The notes beneath the pieces were generated by a model. It was not told the origin of the DNA and searched no databases. It saw nothing but the letters and a program-made list of their open reading frames with translations. Of a stretch of DNA of 37,700 nt, positions 15,909 to 23,314 are shown one piece after another. Both the position numbers and the translations under genes were made by a program. How positions within the stretch are numbered: the stretch's first letter is position 1; every line of letters begins with the position of its first letter. The stretch is from an uncultured Prevotellaceae bacterium (GTDB lineage Bacteria > Bacteroidota > Bacteroidia > Bacteroidales > Muribaculaceae), in contig CAMHNO010000022.1 in the NCBI GenBank assembly GCA_946186575.1, forward strand, positions 1-37,700, given 5' to 3'.

Positions 15909-15941
15909 AAACTCCCCCATAATCTTAGGTGTGGGAGTTTT
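15909..15941 (+). terminator. Intrinsic terminator after the small membrane protein gene
   Basis: AAACTCCC pairs with GGGAGTTT across a 16-base loop and is followed by TGTGTTTTAT. It lies 43 bases past the stop codon. Confidence 0.7.
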
Positions 15942-16013
15942 GTGTTTTATTGAAGTTTTCAATTAACTTGTTGAAAATTATTTAAAAAAATGGCGATATT
16001 AATGAATTTTTTC

Positions 16014-16021
16014 TAATTTTG
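16014..16021 (+). promoter_or_regulatory. Candidate Bacteroidetes -7 box for the VTC operon
   Basis: TAATTTTG fits TAnnTTTG, 68 bases before the VTC ATG. No -33 TTG is evident. The leader carries a small GGTGC/GCACC hairpin. Confidence 0.45.
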
Positions 16022-16089
16022 CCGTTTATAAAAGGTGCGGCACTTGCACCAATTGCTATAAAACACACTCACAACAGCAACAACTATAA

Positions 16090-16875
16090 ATGGACACGAT
16101 TATCAGTACATTCAATTCCATCAGCCTCGACGAGATGAAGTCGGTGAGGCTCATGAATCGTGTCGACACCAAGTTTGTGACCACCATGCCACGGTTGCTG
16201 CAACTGTTAGAGCTCGCCCGCAGCGAATATTACATGCAGGAGATAGACGGAGTGCGCAACAGTGCCTACACCACGCTCTACTACGACACCCCCGGGCTCG
16301 ACATGTACATCATGCACCACAATGGCTGCTTAGGGCGGCAGAAGGTGAGGGTGCGTGAGTACGTTGGCTCCAATCTCATGTTCTTAGAGGTGAAAAACAA
16401 GAACAACCACCGCCGCACTCGCAAGAAGCGAATCTCGATAAACGAGTTCAACATTGAGGGTCAGCACAAGCACGACTTCCTCGCCGACTTGTGCTGGTGG
16501 CCTGTGGAGTGTCTGCAGCCAGCGCTGCGCAACTGGTTCAACCGCATCACGCTGGTGAACAAGGGCAAGACTGAGCGTGTGACCATCGACACCGGCCTGC
16601 GGTTTCACAACTACATCTCAGGTCTTGACAAGCAGCTCGACCAGGTGGTGATTATCGAGCTCAAGCGCGACGGCAACCAGCCCTCACCGCTGCTGTCGAT
16701 GTTGCGCGAGCTGCACATCCATCCTCACGGTTTCAGCAAGTACTGCATGGGCACTGCCCTGAGCAACCCTGCGGTGAAGCAAAACCGGTTGAAACCCAAG
16801 CTGCACTATGTTGAGCGCATGATAGCGATGGACTGCGGCATTAGGGGCGTTAGGAATTACTATGAGCTACTATGA
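16090..16875 (+). CDS. VTC-domain polyphosphate polymerase
   Basis: A 261-residue protein made almost entirely of the VTC catalytic domain (PF09359), the tunnel-fold related to yeast Vtc4 that makes polyphosphate from ATP. The expected basic and acidic strand motifs appear in order: NRVDTKF near residue 24, YYDTP at ~65, KVRVREY at ~85, FLEVKNKNNHRRTRKKR at ~97, ERVTIDTGLRF near 163, IIELKRD near 188 and SKYCMG near 218. There is no SPX domain and no membrane helix. It is followed after 45 bases by DUF4956, the classical partner of bacterial VTC genes, which presumably links it to the membrane. Enzymatic activity is inferred from motif conservation. Confidence 0.88.
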   Translation: MDTIISTFNSISLDEMKSVRLMNRVDTKFVTTMPRLLQLLELARSEYYMQEIDGVRNSAYTTLYYDTPGLDMYIMHHNGCLGRQKVRVREYVGSNLMFLEVKNKNNHRRTRKKRISINEFNIEGQHKHDFLADLCWWPVECLQPALRNWFNRITLVNKGKTERVTIDTGLRFHNYISGLDKQLDQVVIIELKRDGNQPSPLLSMLRELHIHPHGFSKYCMGTALSNPAVKQNRLKPKLHYVERMIAMDCGIRGVRNYYELL

Positions 16876-16920
16876 ATTACTAATTTTTTACTTTAGATAA
16901 ACTTTAAAAAGATAAATATT

Positions 16921-17586
16921 ATGATTGATAACTTGTTTCAAGGAATAACCATTCCATTCTACGCAATGCTGATAAGGTTTGCCATCTGTGTGATAGTGAG
17001 CTGGGTGATTATCGACCGGCTCTACTACCGCAAGAGCAAGCGTCGTGACTTCTACTTCACGTTCATGCTCATCAGCATTTCGATCTTCTTCTTGGTGTTC
17101 TTTATGATTTTCGTGCTTGAGGACATGAAAGGAAAGGCGGGAATTGGACTTGGAATAGGATTATTCGGCATCTTCAGCATCATGCGCTACCGCACCGACA
17201 CTATGCCAGTGCGCGAGATGACCTACCTCTTTGTGATCATCGCCTTAGCAGTGGTCAATGCCTTGGCCTCGACCATGCCGCTGATAGAGCTCGTGCTCAC
17301 CAATCTGATTGTAATCTTCGCAATAGTAATCTGCGAGTGGCGCCTCAAAACCGAGAGTGTGAAGCTCATCCAGTACGACAAGATTGAGCTCATCACGCCC
17401 GACCGGCGCGAAGAGCTCATCGCCGACCTGAAGAAACGCACCGGCCTCGACATCACCAAGGTGGAGGTGGGTGCCATCGACATGCTTCGCGACATGACCA
17501 TGCTGCGCGTTCACTACCGCAGCACCGATGCCGGGAGCAACAGCGTAGACAAAACCATAAAACTCACAAGACAAGATTTGCAATGA
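16921..17586 (+). CDS. DUF4956 membrane protein
   Basis: A 221-residue protein with four or five hydrophobic helices in the first ~140 residues, including the family motif GIGLGIGLFGIFSIMRYRTD near residue 78. A soluble C-terminal alpha/beta domain follows. DUF4956 proteins nearly always accompany VTC-domain polymerases; their function is unproven, possibly polyphosphate handling or membrane recruitment. The last four bases (ATGA) overlap the start of the DUF2490 gene, showing translational coupling. Confidence 0.9.
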   Translation: MIDNLFQGITIPFYAMLIRFAICVIVSWVIIDRLYYRKSKRRDFYFTFMLISISIFFLVFFMIFVLEDMKGKAGIGLGIGLFGIFSIMRYRTDTMPVREMTYLFVIIALAVVNALASTMPLIELVLTNLIVIFAIVICEWRLKTESVKLIQYDKIELITPDRREELIADLKKRTGLDITKVEVGAIDMLRDMTMLRVHYRSTDAGSNSVDKTIKLTRQDLQ

Positions 17587-18371
17587 AAAAGACATTAAGA
17601 GCTATTGCTGCTGTGGCTATAGCGACGGCAGTTGCAATTCCTGCCCGAGCCGAGTGGGAGCCCGAGGGAGTGCCCTTTGATGGCAAGAGTGGCAACGACT
17701 TTGGCCTGTGGATGACCGTGGGCGTAGAGAAGAAAATCAACAAGAAGTGGAGCGTGAGCGCCGAGTTTGAGTACCGCCTCAAAGACAATATCCAGGCCGG
17801 AAAAGGCTGGGGAGCACCCAACCGCTGGAACATTGCCGTGGGAGCTGACTACAAGCCCCTGTCATGGCTCAAACTTGATGCCGGCTACAAGTTCATGCGC
17901 GACTACATGCTCCCCGAGTGGGACGAAGGTTCTAACGAGGAGACCACGAGCTACTGGGTGTCGAAGCATCGCGTCTATGCCTCGGTGACGGGAAGCTACA
18001 AGGTGCAGAACGTGAAGTTCTCGCTGCAAGAGCGTTGGCAATTCACTCACCGCGCTCAAGTCGATGATGTGACCTACGACTGGGACAGCGACGAGTTCGA
18101 GCCCAAGAAATCTAAGAGCAAGCACGTGTCGCGTACCCGCCTGCAGGTTAGCTACGACAGGAAGAAAACATGGTGGGAGCCATACGTCTCGGCCGAGCTC
18201 TACTTGGGCGATGGCTACGAGAAGATGCGCTACACCGCCGGTTGCGACTTTAAAATCAACAAGCACAACCACATCGACGTGTTCTATCGCTTTGTCGACA
18301 TCAACAAGGACGACAACTTCAACAATCGCGATAGCCACGTGATAGGGGTGGGCTATCAGTACCGGTTCTGA
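17583..18371 (+). CDS. DUF2490 outer-membrane beta-barrel protein
   Basis: A 262-residue protein with a signal peptide (MKKTLRAIAAVAIATAVAIPARA) and alternating amphipathic strands (FGLWMTVGVEKKINKKWS, WNIAVGADYKPLSWLKLDAG). It ends in GVGYQYRF, whose terminal aromatic is a beta-barrel assembly signal. This is the DUF2490 pattern, a predicted 10-12-strand outer-membrane barrel. It overlaps the DUF4956 gene by four bases, so it is the third gene of the VTC operon and may provide an outer-membrane component for polyphosphate, but that role is inference. Confidence 0.85.
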   Translation: MKKTLRAIAAVAIATAVAIPARAEWEPEGVPFDGKSGNDFGLWMTVGVEKKINKKWSVSAEFEYRLKDNIQAGKGWGAPNRWNIAVGADYKPLSWLKLDAGYKFMRDYMLPEWDEGSNEETTSYWVSKHRVYASVTGSYKVQNVKFSLQERWQFTHRAQVDDVTYDWDSDEFEPKKSKSKHVSRTRLQVSYDRKKTWWEPYVSAELYLGDGYEKMRYTAGCDFKINKHNHIDVFYRFVDINKDDNFNNRDSHVIGVGYQYRF

Positions 18372-18424
18372 CCCCAAAAGCCTCAAGTTTTGCGAAGTGC
18401 TTTTTGAAAGTTTTGATATAAAAC

Positions 18425-18456
18425 TTGTGGCATTGAAAAAATATTTATTACTTTTG
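18425..18456 (+). promoter_or_regulatory. Bacteroidetes promoter for the beta-helix protein gene
   Basis: TTG at 18425-18427 and TACTTTTG at 18449-18456, spaced by 21 bases, fit the -33/-7 promoter, leaving a leader of about 75 bases. It lies just after the DUF2490 gene, so the beta-helix gene likely has its own promoter. Confidence 0.6.
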
Positions 18457-18535
18457 CGCTGTGATAGTTATAACATAATAATGCTTGCCTGTCGCAGCTC
18501 AAGTTTTTTACTAATATTTTAAAACCTAAAAGCAA

Positions 18536-19999
18536 ATGAAAAAAATCTTTACTCTACTCTTTGTGGCAACTGCATTGCTTGCAGGTGCCAAGACCTACAC
18601 CCTCAGTGAGCTGGCAACTTTGGTGCCAGTGAATGAGGACGGCTCGGGCGTGGCTGTGGTTGACGGTGCCTATGTGGTTAACCTGCCCGCTTCGCTGCCC
18701 GACGGCGTGAGTGGCATTGGCTACGACAACGACAACATCATTCTGAGCAAGAACTACTTTACCATCAATGGCGACCTCGTCATCAGTGAGGGTGAGACAC
18801 TGCTCTTTGGTGGTTCTACAACTATGGAGATTAATGGCAACCTCACCATCACCGGTGCCACAGTGGGTGCTGCTGAGGGTTCGGAGGGCACTGCCAAGGG
18901 ATTCCGCATGTACACCGAGGGCGCAAGCGCAACCATCACTGGCTCTACATTTAACTATGTGGGTATCAACTACGGCAACGGCACCGAGGAAGGCTGCCTT
19001 ACAGTGACTGGATGTACCTTCAACGACCACAACAGCAAGGGTGGCAATGCCGTTATCAATTTCACCTCGCTGAGCAAGGGCAACCTGGTGGAGAACTGCG
19101 AGTTCAACAATCCTACACTCTCGTGTGTGGCAAGTGGCGCCAACGTGGCCTGTGGCATTACCATTAAGGATAATGTCATCAACAAGCCCAACACCAGCGC
19201 CCGCCTATATCCAGGCATCAACATGAGTGCTACCGGCCCCTACGACATTGTCATCGACGGCAATCAGATTCATGGTCCAGCAGCCACTACCCGCTCGGGT
19301 GGTATAGCTCTGGCTTGCCTGCTGGGTAATCCTCCCACCGGAACTCTGTATGTGACCAACAACTTCGTTGAGAACTGCTCTTATGGCATCACCCTCACCG
19401 GTCCTGGCAATGTGCGCATGATAGGCAACACCGTGCTCAACAACAGTTACATTTCAGATCCAGACCTGGGTGGCAGCGGTCTTAACATCACTTGCAATTC
19501 GGCCAACGTGGTTGCCAAGGCCTACATGCAGGGCAACCACATCGAGGGCAACGCATGGGGCATTACACTGATTGGCAGCGTTGAAGTCAACGCTGGCTAT
19601 ATCACCAATGAAGCAAAGGATGTGGAATACAATCCTGGCGAGAATGTGTTTATCAACAATGGTAACTATAAGTATGCCAACGGTTTCGATCCTGAGGGCG
19701 AGTTCCAGCGCTGGGACCTCTACAACAACTCGAGCGCTACCGTTTATGCCCAAAACAACTACTGGTATATTGCAAAGGACTCAACCCCACGTGTCACAGT
19801 ATATGACAAAGAGGATGACGCCTCTAAGGGTGAAGTGATTTATACTCCTTGGGCTGGCACCACTCATACCGCAATCAGCGGCATCAATGTTGACGGCAAC
19901 AATGGCAACAGCCAGCGCTACAACATCATGGGTCAGCCAGTGGGCAGCGACTATCGCGGCATCGTGATAGAGAATGGCAAGAAGTTGATCGTTCGCTAA
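18536..19999 (+). CDS. Secreted right-handed parallel beta-helix protein
   Basis: A 487-residue secreted protein. It has a short signal peptide (to about residue 18, AGA), a small N-terminal region, then ~350 residues of short Gly/Asn/Thr-rich turns and beta strands (for example LTITGATVG, VTNNFVENCSYGITLTGPG, NVRMIGNTVLNNS) typical of pectate-lyase-like parallel beta-helices. The end reads RYNIMGQPVGSDYRGIVI then ENGKKLIVR, a C-terminal tag common on secreted Muribaculaceae/Prevotella proteins and reminiscent of type IX secretion signals. Catalytic residues of a known lyase or hydrolase are not recognisable, so it could be an adhesin or a glycan-binding protein. It is followed by a strong terminator. 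Confidence 0.78.
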   Translation: MKKIFTLLFVATALLAGAKTYTLSELATLVPVNEDGSGVAVVDGAYVVNLPASLPDGVSGIGYDNDNIILSKNYFTINGDLVISEGETLLFGGSTTMEINGNLTITGATVGAAEGSEGTAKGFRMYTEGASATITGSTFNYVGINYGNGTEEGCLTVTGCTFNDHNSKGGNAVINFTSLSKGNLVENCEFNNPTLSCVASGANVACGITIKDNVINKPNTSARLYPGINMSATGPYDIVIDGNQIHGPAATTRSGGIALACLLGNPPTGTLYVTNNFVENCSYGITLTGPGNVRMIGNTVLNNSYISDPDLGGSGLNITCNSANVVAKAYMQGNHIEGNAWGITLIGSVEVNAGYITNEAKDVEYNPGENVFINNGNYKYANGFDPEGEFQRWDLYNNSSATVYAQNNYWYIAKDSTPRVTVYDKEDDASKGEVIYTPWAGTTHTAISGINVDGNNGNSQRYNIMGQPVGSDYRGIVIENGKKLIVR

Positions 20000-20058
20000 G
20001 TTGCTGCTACGTGCGAGTTACATTGAGCCTTGTGGCTCGATGTGCTTGAGAGATAATG

Positions 20059-20096
20059 GCGCCGCAGGGGTGATAGCACTCTTGCGGTGCTTTTTT
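20059..20096 (+). terminator. Strong intrinsic terminator after beta-helix gene
   Basis: A 14-bp stem (with three G-U wobble pairs) and a 4-base loop is followed directly by TTTTTT. It lies 60 bases downstream of the stop codon. Confidence 0.85.
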
Positions 20097-20123
20097 ATCA
20101 GACGACACTTATAAGCTATTTTT

Positions 20124-20157
20124 TGGAATCGGTGGAATCAGTGGAATCGCTGGAATC
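20124..20157. repeat. 9-bp-period repeat TGGAATCnn x4
   Basis: Four copies of TGGAATC occur at a strict 9-base spacing in the gap between the beta-helix terminator and the acyltransferase gene. The rest of this gap (20097-20399) shows no convincing gene. A 69-codon minus-strand frame at 20156-20365 has no recognisable similarity or start context. Confidence 0.7.
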
Positions 20158-20399
20158 AAACAACTTTTACAACTGGGAGACAACGGGCACAACTTTTTGC
20201 TTGAGTGAGTGGGTTTATTTCGCACCACATTCCCATGAGTGTGTGTCGTGAAGTGTGGTTCTCAATAAAATTACTTATTGTCTCATTAAAGGTGCCAGAG
20301 TCAGCATCGCTTTCGATAAAAGGATAAAGAGTAGGCCTTTGGTTACACATAAATTTGCCAAACACAGAAGATTATAACGTGAGCTATGCGTGATCATTT

Positions 20400-20993
20400 T
20401 CACAAGGTCAAGTCGCGCACATGGTCAAGATGCTTAATGATGCGGGCCGGCACTCCTGCTACCACACAGTTGCTGGGCACGTCCTTTACCACTACAGCGT
20501 TAGCTCCAATGAGCACATTGTCACCTATTGTGATGCCTCCGATGACCTTTGCACCGCAACAGACCTCCACATTGTTGCCTATTACAGGTGCCTTCAGGTC
20601 ATGGTTGAAACCAATAGTGACTTGTTGGTATATTTTGCAGTTCTTGCCAATTCTCTCAGCCGAGATTACGGTTGAGAAACCATGTTGAATTATAAGGCCA
20701 CCGCCTATGTCGGTGGTAGTAATCTCAAGTGCTGTCTTTCCTCTGAGCCACCAGCAAGACAGGATCTTCAAGAATCGGGCACGACTGTAAAACACTGAGC
20801 GGAACTCTGGCCTGCACCCCATGAGCCAAGAGAAGCCCCACAGGTTGCATCCCAGATGTTGCCATCGAGCCCACTGCTTCAAGTCGGCAAGCACTATACG
20901 CCTCGTGGCTGGCGGCATCAATATCCAGTAAACCGCTGCCAATGGTAACGCCAGCACCCCCTGAACTCTATTTCTCCAAACAATTAAAGCCAT
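20400..20993 (-). CDS. Left-handed beta-helix acyltransferase (serine acetyltransferase-like)
   Basis: A 197-residue protein whose C-terminal ~110 residues are hexapeptide repeats (IGGGLIIQHGFSTVIS, then APVIGNNVEVCCGAKVIGG and IGDNVLIGANAVVVKDV) ending with the common GVPARII. The His in IQHG aligns with the catalytic His region of CysE-type acetyltransferases, but the CysE GGTGK-like loop is replaced by GFNHD. The acceptor is therefore probably not serine; capsule or lipid sugar acetyltransferases of the EpsC/WcaB kind are an alternative. The N-terminal ~85 residues are basic and hydrophobic and could be membrane-associated. It stands alone, with no polysaccharide cluster around it. Confidence 0.8.
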   Translation of the reverse strand: MALIVWRNRVQGVLALPLAAVYWILMPPATRRIVLADLKQWARWQHLGCNLWGFSWLMGCRPEFRSVFYSRARFLKILSCWWLRGKTALEITTTDIGGGLIIQHGFSTVISAERIGKNCKIYQQVTIGFNHDLKAPVIGNNVEVCCGAKVIGGITIGDNVLIGANAVVVKDVPSNCVVAGVPARIIKHLDHVRDLTL

Positions 20994-21060
20994 TTTCAGC
21001 TAATACAATGGTTGAAAGATAAAAAAACAAAATGTTAATTAAATCTTATACTAATAAATA

Positions 21061-21090
21061 TGCTAACACTGAACGTGGTGTTTGTTAGCA
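21061..21090 (-). terminator. Hairpin spanning the stop codon of the small secreted protein gene
   Basis: TGCTAACA and TGTTAGCA form an 8-bp stem with a 14-base loop, overlapping the TAA stop of the 206-residue protein gene. There is AT-rich sequence but no clean T-run beyond it on the minus strand, so termination is uncertain. Confidence 0.35.
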
Positions 21091-21705
21091 CTCGAAGACT
21101 TTTTCTTGCTGTCGTTGCTTTTCTCGCTTGATTTCTTGTTCTTGCTTTTCGGCGTCTTCTTTCTTTTGTGTTTTTTGCTTGGGTTTTTGTCGCTCGTTGG
21201 GTTGCTGGTTGTTGTTCTCGGTGAAACTCTTGATTATGTCCTCTACCACTTTGCGGTTTTCTCTCAGGTAGTTGACCACTACCTCGAGCACCGTAGTGGT
21301 TTTGTCGCTGACGAGGTAGCTGATCATGGCACTTGAGCCGTCGGGCATTGTTCCCTCGAGTGAGTAGCACTTGAACCCTTTCACCTTGGGTGTGAAGAGC
21401 TTTGTGTCGTACATGTTGTAGCCTAATGCCCGGCTCTTGAGCATCTCGTTGAGGTTTTTCTTGTTGGTGTTTTCGTTCTTGGTGTAATACTGCATTGTCA
21501 TGACCATTTCGTCCCATTGCACCTGTGCCGAGTAGGGGTCGTGGAAGAAGAAGTCAAACTCGAATGGCACATATCCACCGTCGGGGGCCTCGAAAGCGAT
21601 GTTAAACCTTTCCCAAGTGTAGGTCTTTGCCTGGGTAGTGGTTGCAAACGAGGCTGCCGCCATCACTATTAAGCAGAGCAGTAGTCTTTTTTTACAGTTC
21701 ATCAT
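21085..21705 (-). CDS. Small secreted protein with charged coiled tail, unknown function
   Basis: A 206-residue protein with a signal peptide (KKRLLLCLIVMAAASFATTTQA) and a ~130-residue mixed alpha/beta domain beginning YTWERFNIAFEAPDG. It ends with a ~40-residue Lys/Gln/Glu-rich tail likely to form a helix or coiled coil. No known domain is recognised. The N-terminal domain has the same layout as the start of the LysM protein at 31983 (signal peptide, phi-x-I-x-x-P strand, a central Gly-x-x-Cys or Gly-x-Lys-Cys, and a terminal helix). Its ATG overlaps the end of the GH25 gene by 14 bases, so the two are translationally coupled. Confidence 0.65.
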   Translation of the reverse strand: MMNCKKRLLLCLIVMAAASFATTTQAKTYTWERFNIAFEAPDGGYVPFEFDFFFHDPYSAQVQWDEMVMTMQYYTKNENTNKKNLNEMLKSRALGYNMYDTKLFTPKVKGFKCYSLEGTMPDGSSAMISYLVSDKTTTVLEVVVNYLRENRKVVEDIIKSFTENNNQQPNERQKPKQKTQKKEDAEKQEQEIKREKQRQQEKVFEC

Positions 21706-22558
21706 CTATTATGTATTCGTCTTGGTCGTTAATATAGGTTGAGTCGATATCGCTGTTGTCGACCTGCAGTGGCGTGAGGTCTTCGAGCCACTTGAACCAT
21801 TGTTGTTCGCTGCCGTTAAAGACGTTGAGGTCGACATCGCCCCAAATGCCTCTTACCTTGCCCCAGTGGCTGTATTGCTGCATCTGGTGCGGGATGTGCC
21901 GCAGTTTCTCGGGCTGCTTGAATGCGCACAGCCACAGGTTGATGTTGATTTGTCCGTTTTTGATGTATTTCTTGTATCCGTCGCCGTTGGTGTAAATCAT
22001 AACCTTGTGGCCTCGTGAGCGCAGGTTGTCGATCATGGCGTCGAGGTGCTTCTGAGTGCGCTCGTCCTTAATTTGGTCGTCGTTGCTCCAGTCCTCCACG
22101 TCAATCACCAGCGGCAGGTCGAGTTTGCGCCATCCCACCATCTCGAGGAAGTTCTTGGCCTGGTTGAGCCCGTCGGTCTTCTTCCGGAAGAAGTGGTAGG
22201 CTCCCACCTTGAGTCCTGCCTTGCGTGCCTTGTCGTAGTTTGTTGAGAACTTTGAGTCGTGGTAGTCTTCGCCCTCGCTTGCCTTGATAATGACAAACGA
22301 GAAGCCGTCGCCTCTGACCTTGTTAAAGTCGATGTCGCCGTTGTGGGCACTCACGTCGATGCCCACAATGGGATATTTGTTGCGGTCAATCTTTATCTCG
22401 CCTCGCCACCAGTGCTGAATTTCGACACGGTTTTTGTAGACCACCCATGCAGCTGTCCCCATTGCCACAAGCAAGAGCGCCAGCACAATTGCTGCCAGCT
22501 TCTTGACATTGCGCTTGCGTGCGCTTGGAGCGGGGGAACTTGTTGGCGATTTCTTCAT
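21692..22558 (-). CDS. Membrane-anchored GH25 lysozyme
   Basis: A 288-residue protein with a basic cytoplasmic start, one transmembrane helix (LAAIVLALLLVAMGTAAWVV, residues ~22-41) and a GH25 muramidase domain. Family motifs are GIDVSAHNGDIDF at the first strand, FVIIKASEG, GAYHFF and LPLVIDVEDW, which carries the catalytic D-x-E. GH25 enzymes cleave the N-acetylmuramic acid beta-1,4 linkage of peptidoglycan. The MKKSPTSS start at 22558 is preferred over an in-frame ATG 36 bases upstream because it gives a normal anchor. It lies downstream of the TM2 gene and overlaps the next gene, fitting an envelope-maintenance unit. Confidence 0.88.
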   Translation of the reverse strand: MKKSPTSSPAPSARKRNVKKLAAIVLALLLVAMGTAAWVVYKNRVEIQHWWRGEIKIDRNKYPIVGIDVSAHNGDIDFNKVRGDGFSFVIIKASEGEDYHDSKFSTNYDKARKAGLKVGAYHFFRKKTDGLNQAKNFLEMVGWRKLDLPLVIDVEDWSNDDQIKDERTQKHLDAMIDNLRSRGHKVMIYTNGDGYKKYIKNGQININLWLCAFKQPEKLRHIPHQMQQYSHWGKVRGIWGDVDLNVFNGSEQQWFKWLEDLTPLQVDNSDIDSTYINDQDEYIIDDEL

Positions 22559-22624
22559 GGTTGAAAATTGGCATGCGAGTGAGACCTTGCCCACTACTTC
22601 TTGCTTGAGTTTTATTATTTTAGA

Positions 22625-23239
22625 TTAGAAGAGCGGGAAGCTGTTGTCGGTGTTAATATACTTGCTTTCAAATTCCTGCTGCGACATGGTCATCATCATG
22701 ATGCCCTGGATGAGGGACACTAAGGCCACAACACCTGCTGCTGCTCCACAGGTGAGTCCACCACCGAACAACGACACGAGCAAGAACACAATGCCTGGCG
22801 TTGTCTTGCCAAGGTAGAAATAGTGAACTCCTAAGCTGCCGAGGAAAATAGCAAGCAGTCCGGCAAGGCCGCGGCTCTTGCCCGAGGGTCCGTTGGCAAA
22901 GATGTCGTTGCTTGCAGGAGCTGGCTGCTGATAGCCATATTGTGGCTGCTGTGGTCCGTAGCCAGGCTGCTGCTGTGGTCCGTAGCCAGGCTGCTGCTGT
23001 GGTCCGTAGCCAGGCTGTTGCTGTGGTCCGTAGCCAGGCTGCTGCTGTGGTCCGTAGCCAGGTTGCTGCTGTGGTCCGTAGCCAGGTTGCTGTGCTGCGC
23101 CTTCACCATGGAACACTGGTGGCTGCTGACTCTCACTTGCAAGGAATTCCTTGCCGCAATAGGGGCACCTGATGTTGCCCACTTCGAACTCGGTGATGAT
23201 TGTGTTGCCACATTGTGGACATTTATAGCTTACTGACAT
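22625..23239 (-). CDS. Zinc-ribbon TM2 domain membrane protein
   Basis: A 204-residue modular protein. Residues 1-30 are a zinc ribbon (CPQCG, then CPYCG). Residues ~50-105 are six copies of the 8-residue repeat PGYGPQQQ. The C-terminal ~75 residues are a TM2 domain: RGLAGLLAIFLGSLGVHYFYLG, then a second helix and a Gly/Ala-rich segment. TM2 domains are two-helix hairpins of unknown function, and zinc ribbon plus linker plus TM2 is a recurring bacterial layout. The gene follows yidC by 75 bases. It parallels the GYF-2/CD225 protein in its soluble-module, repeat-linker, two-helix plan. Confidence 0.87.
   Translation of the reverse strand: MSVSYKCPQCGNTIITEFEVGNIRCPYCGKEFLASESQQPPVFHGEGAAQQPGYGPQQQPGYGPQQQPGYGPQQQPGYGPQQQPGYGPQQQPGYGPQQPQYGYQQPAPASNDIFANGPSGKSRGLAGLLAIFLGSLGVHYFYLGKTTPGIVFLLVSLFGGGLTCGAAAGVVALVSLIQGIMMMTMSQQEFESKYINTDNSFPLF
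22958..23101 (-). repeat. 24-bp coding minisatellite in TM2 gene
   Basis: Six 24-base units encode PGYGPQQQ and are nearly identical to each other in DNA, differing at one or two positions. The frame is kept whatever the copy number. Confidence 0.9.
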
Positions 23240-23314
23240 AATTGCTTGATTTTGTTGTTGTTGGTTGCTTATGAAATAACTAAAAAAATGTGTTGCTGGC
23301 TGTTGTAGCGACTT

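Noticed and set aside
20156-20365. A 69-codon minus-strand frame between the beta-helix terminator and the acyltransferase gene
   Set aside because: No recognised domain, no promoter and an unusual composition; it could be a gene remnant but cannot be supported.
22958-23101. CRISPR-like regular array in the TM2 gene
   Set aside because: Units are contiguous, code in frame for PGYGPQQQ and have no spacers.
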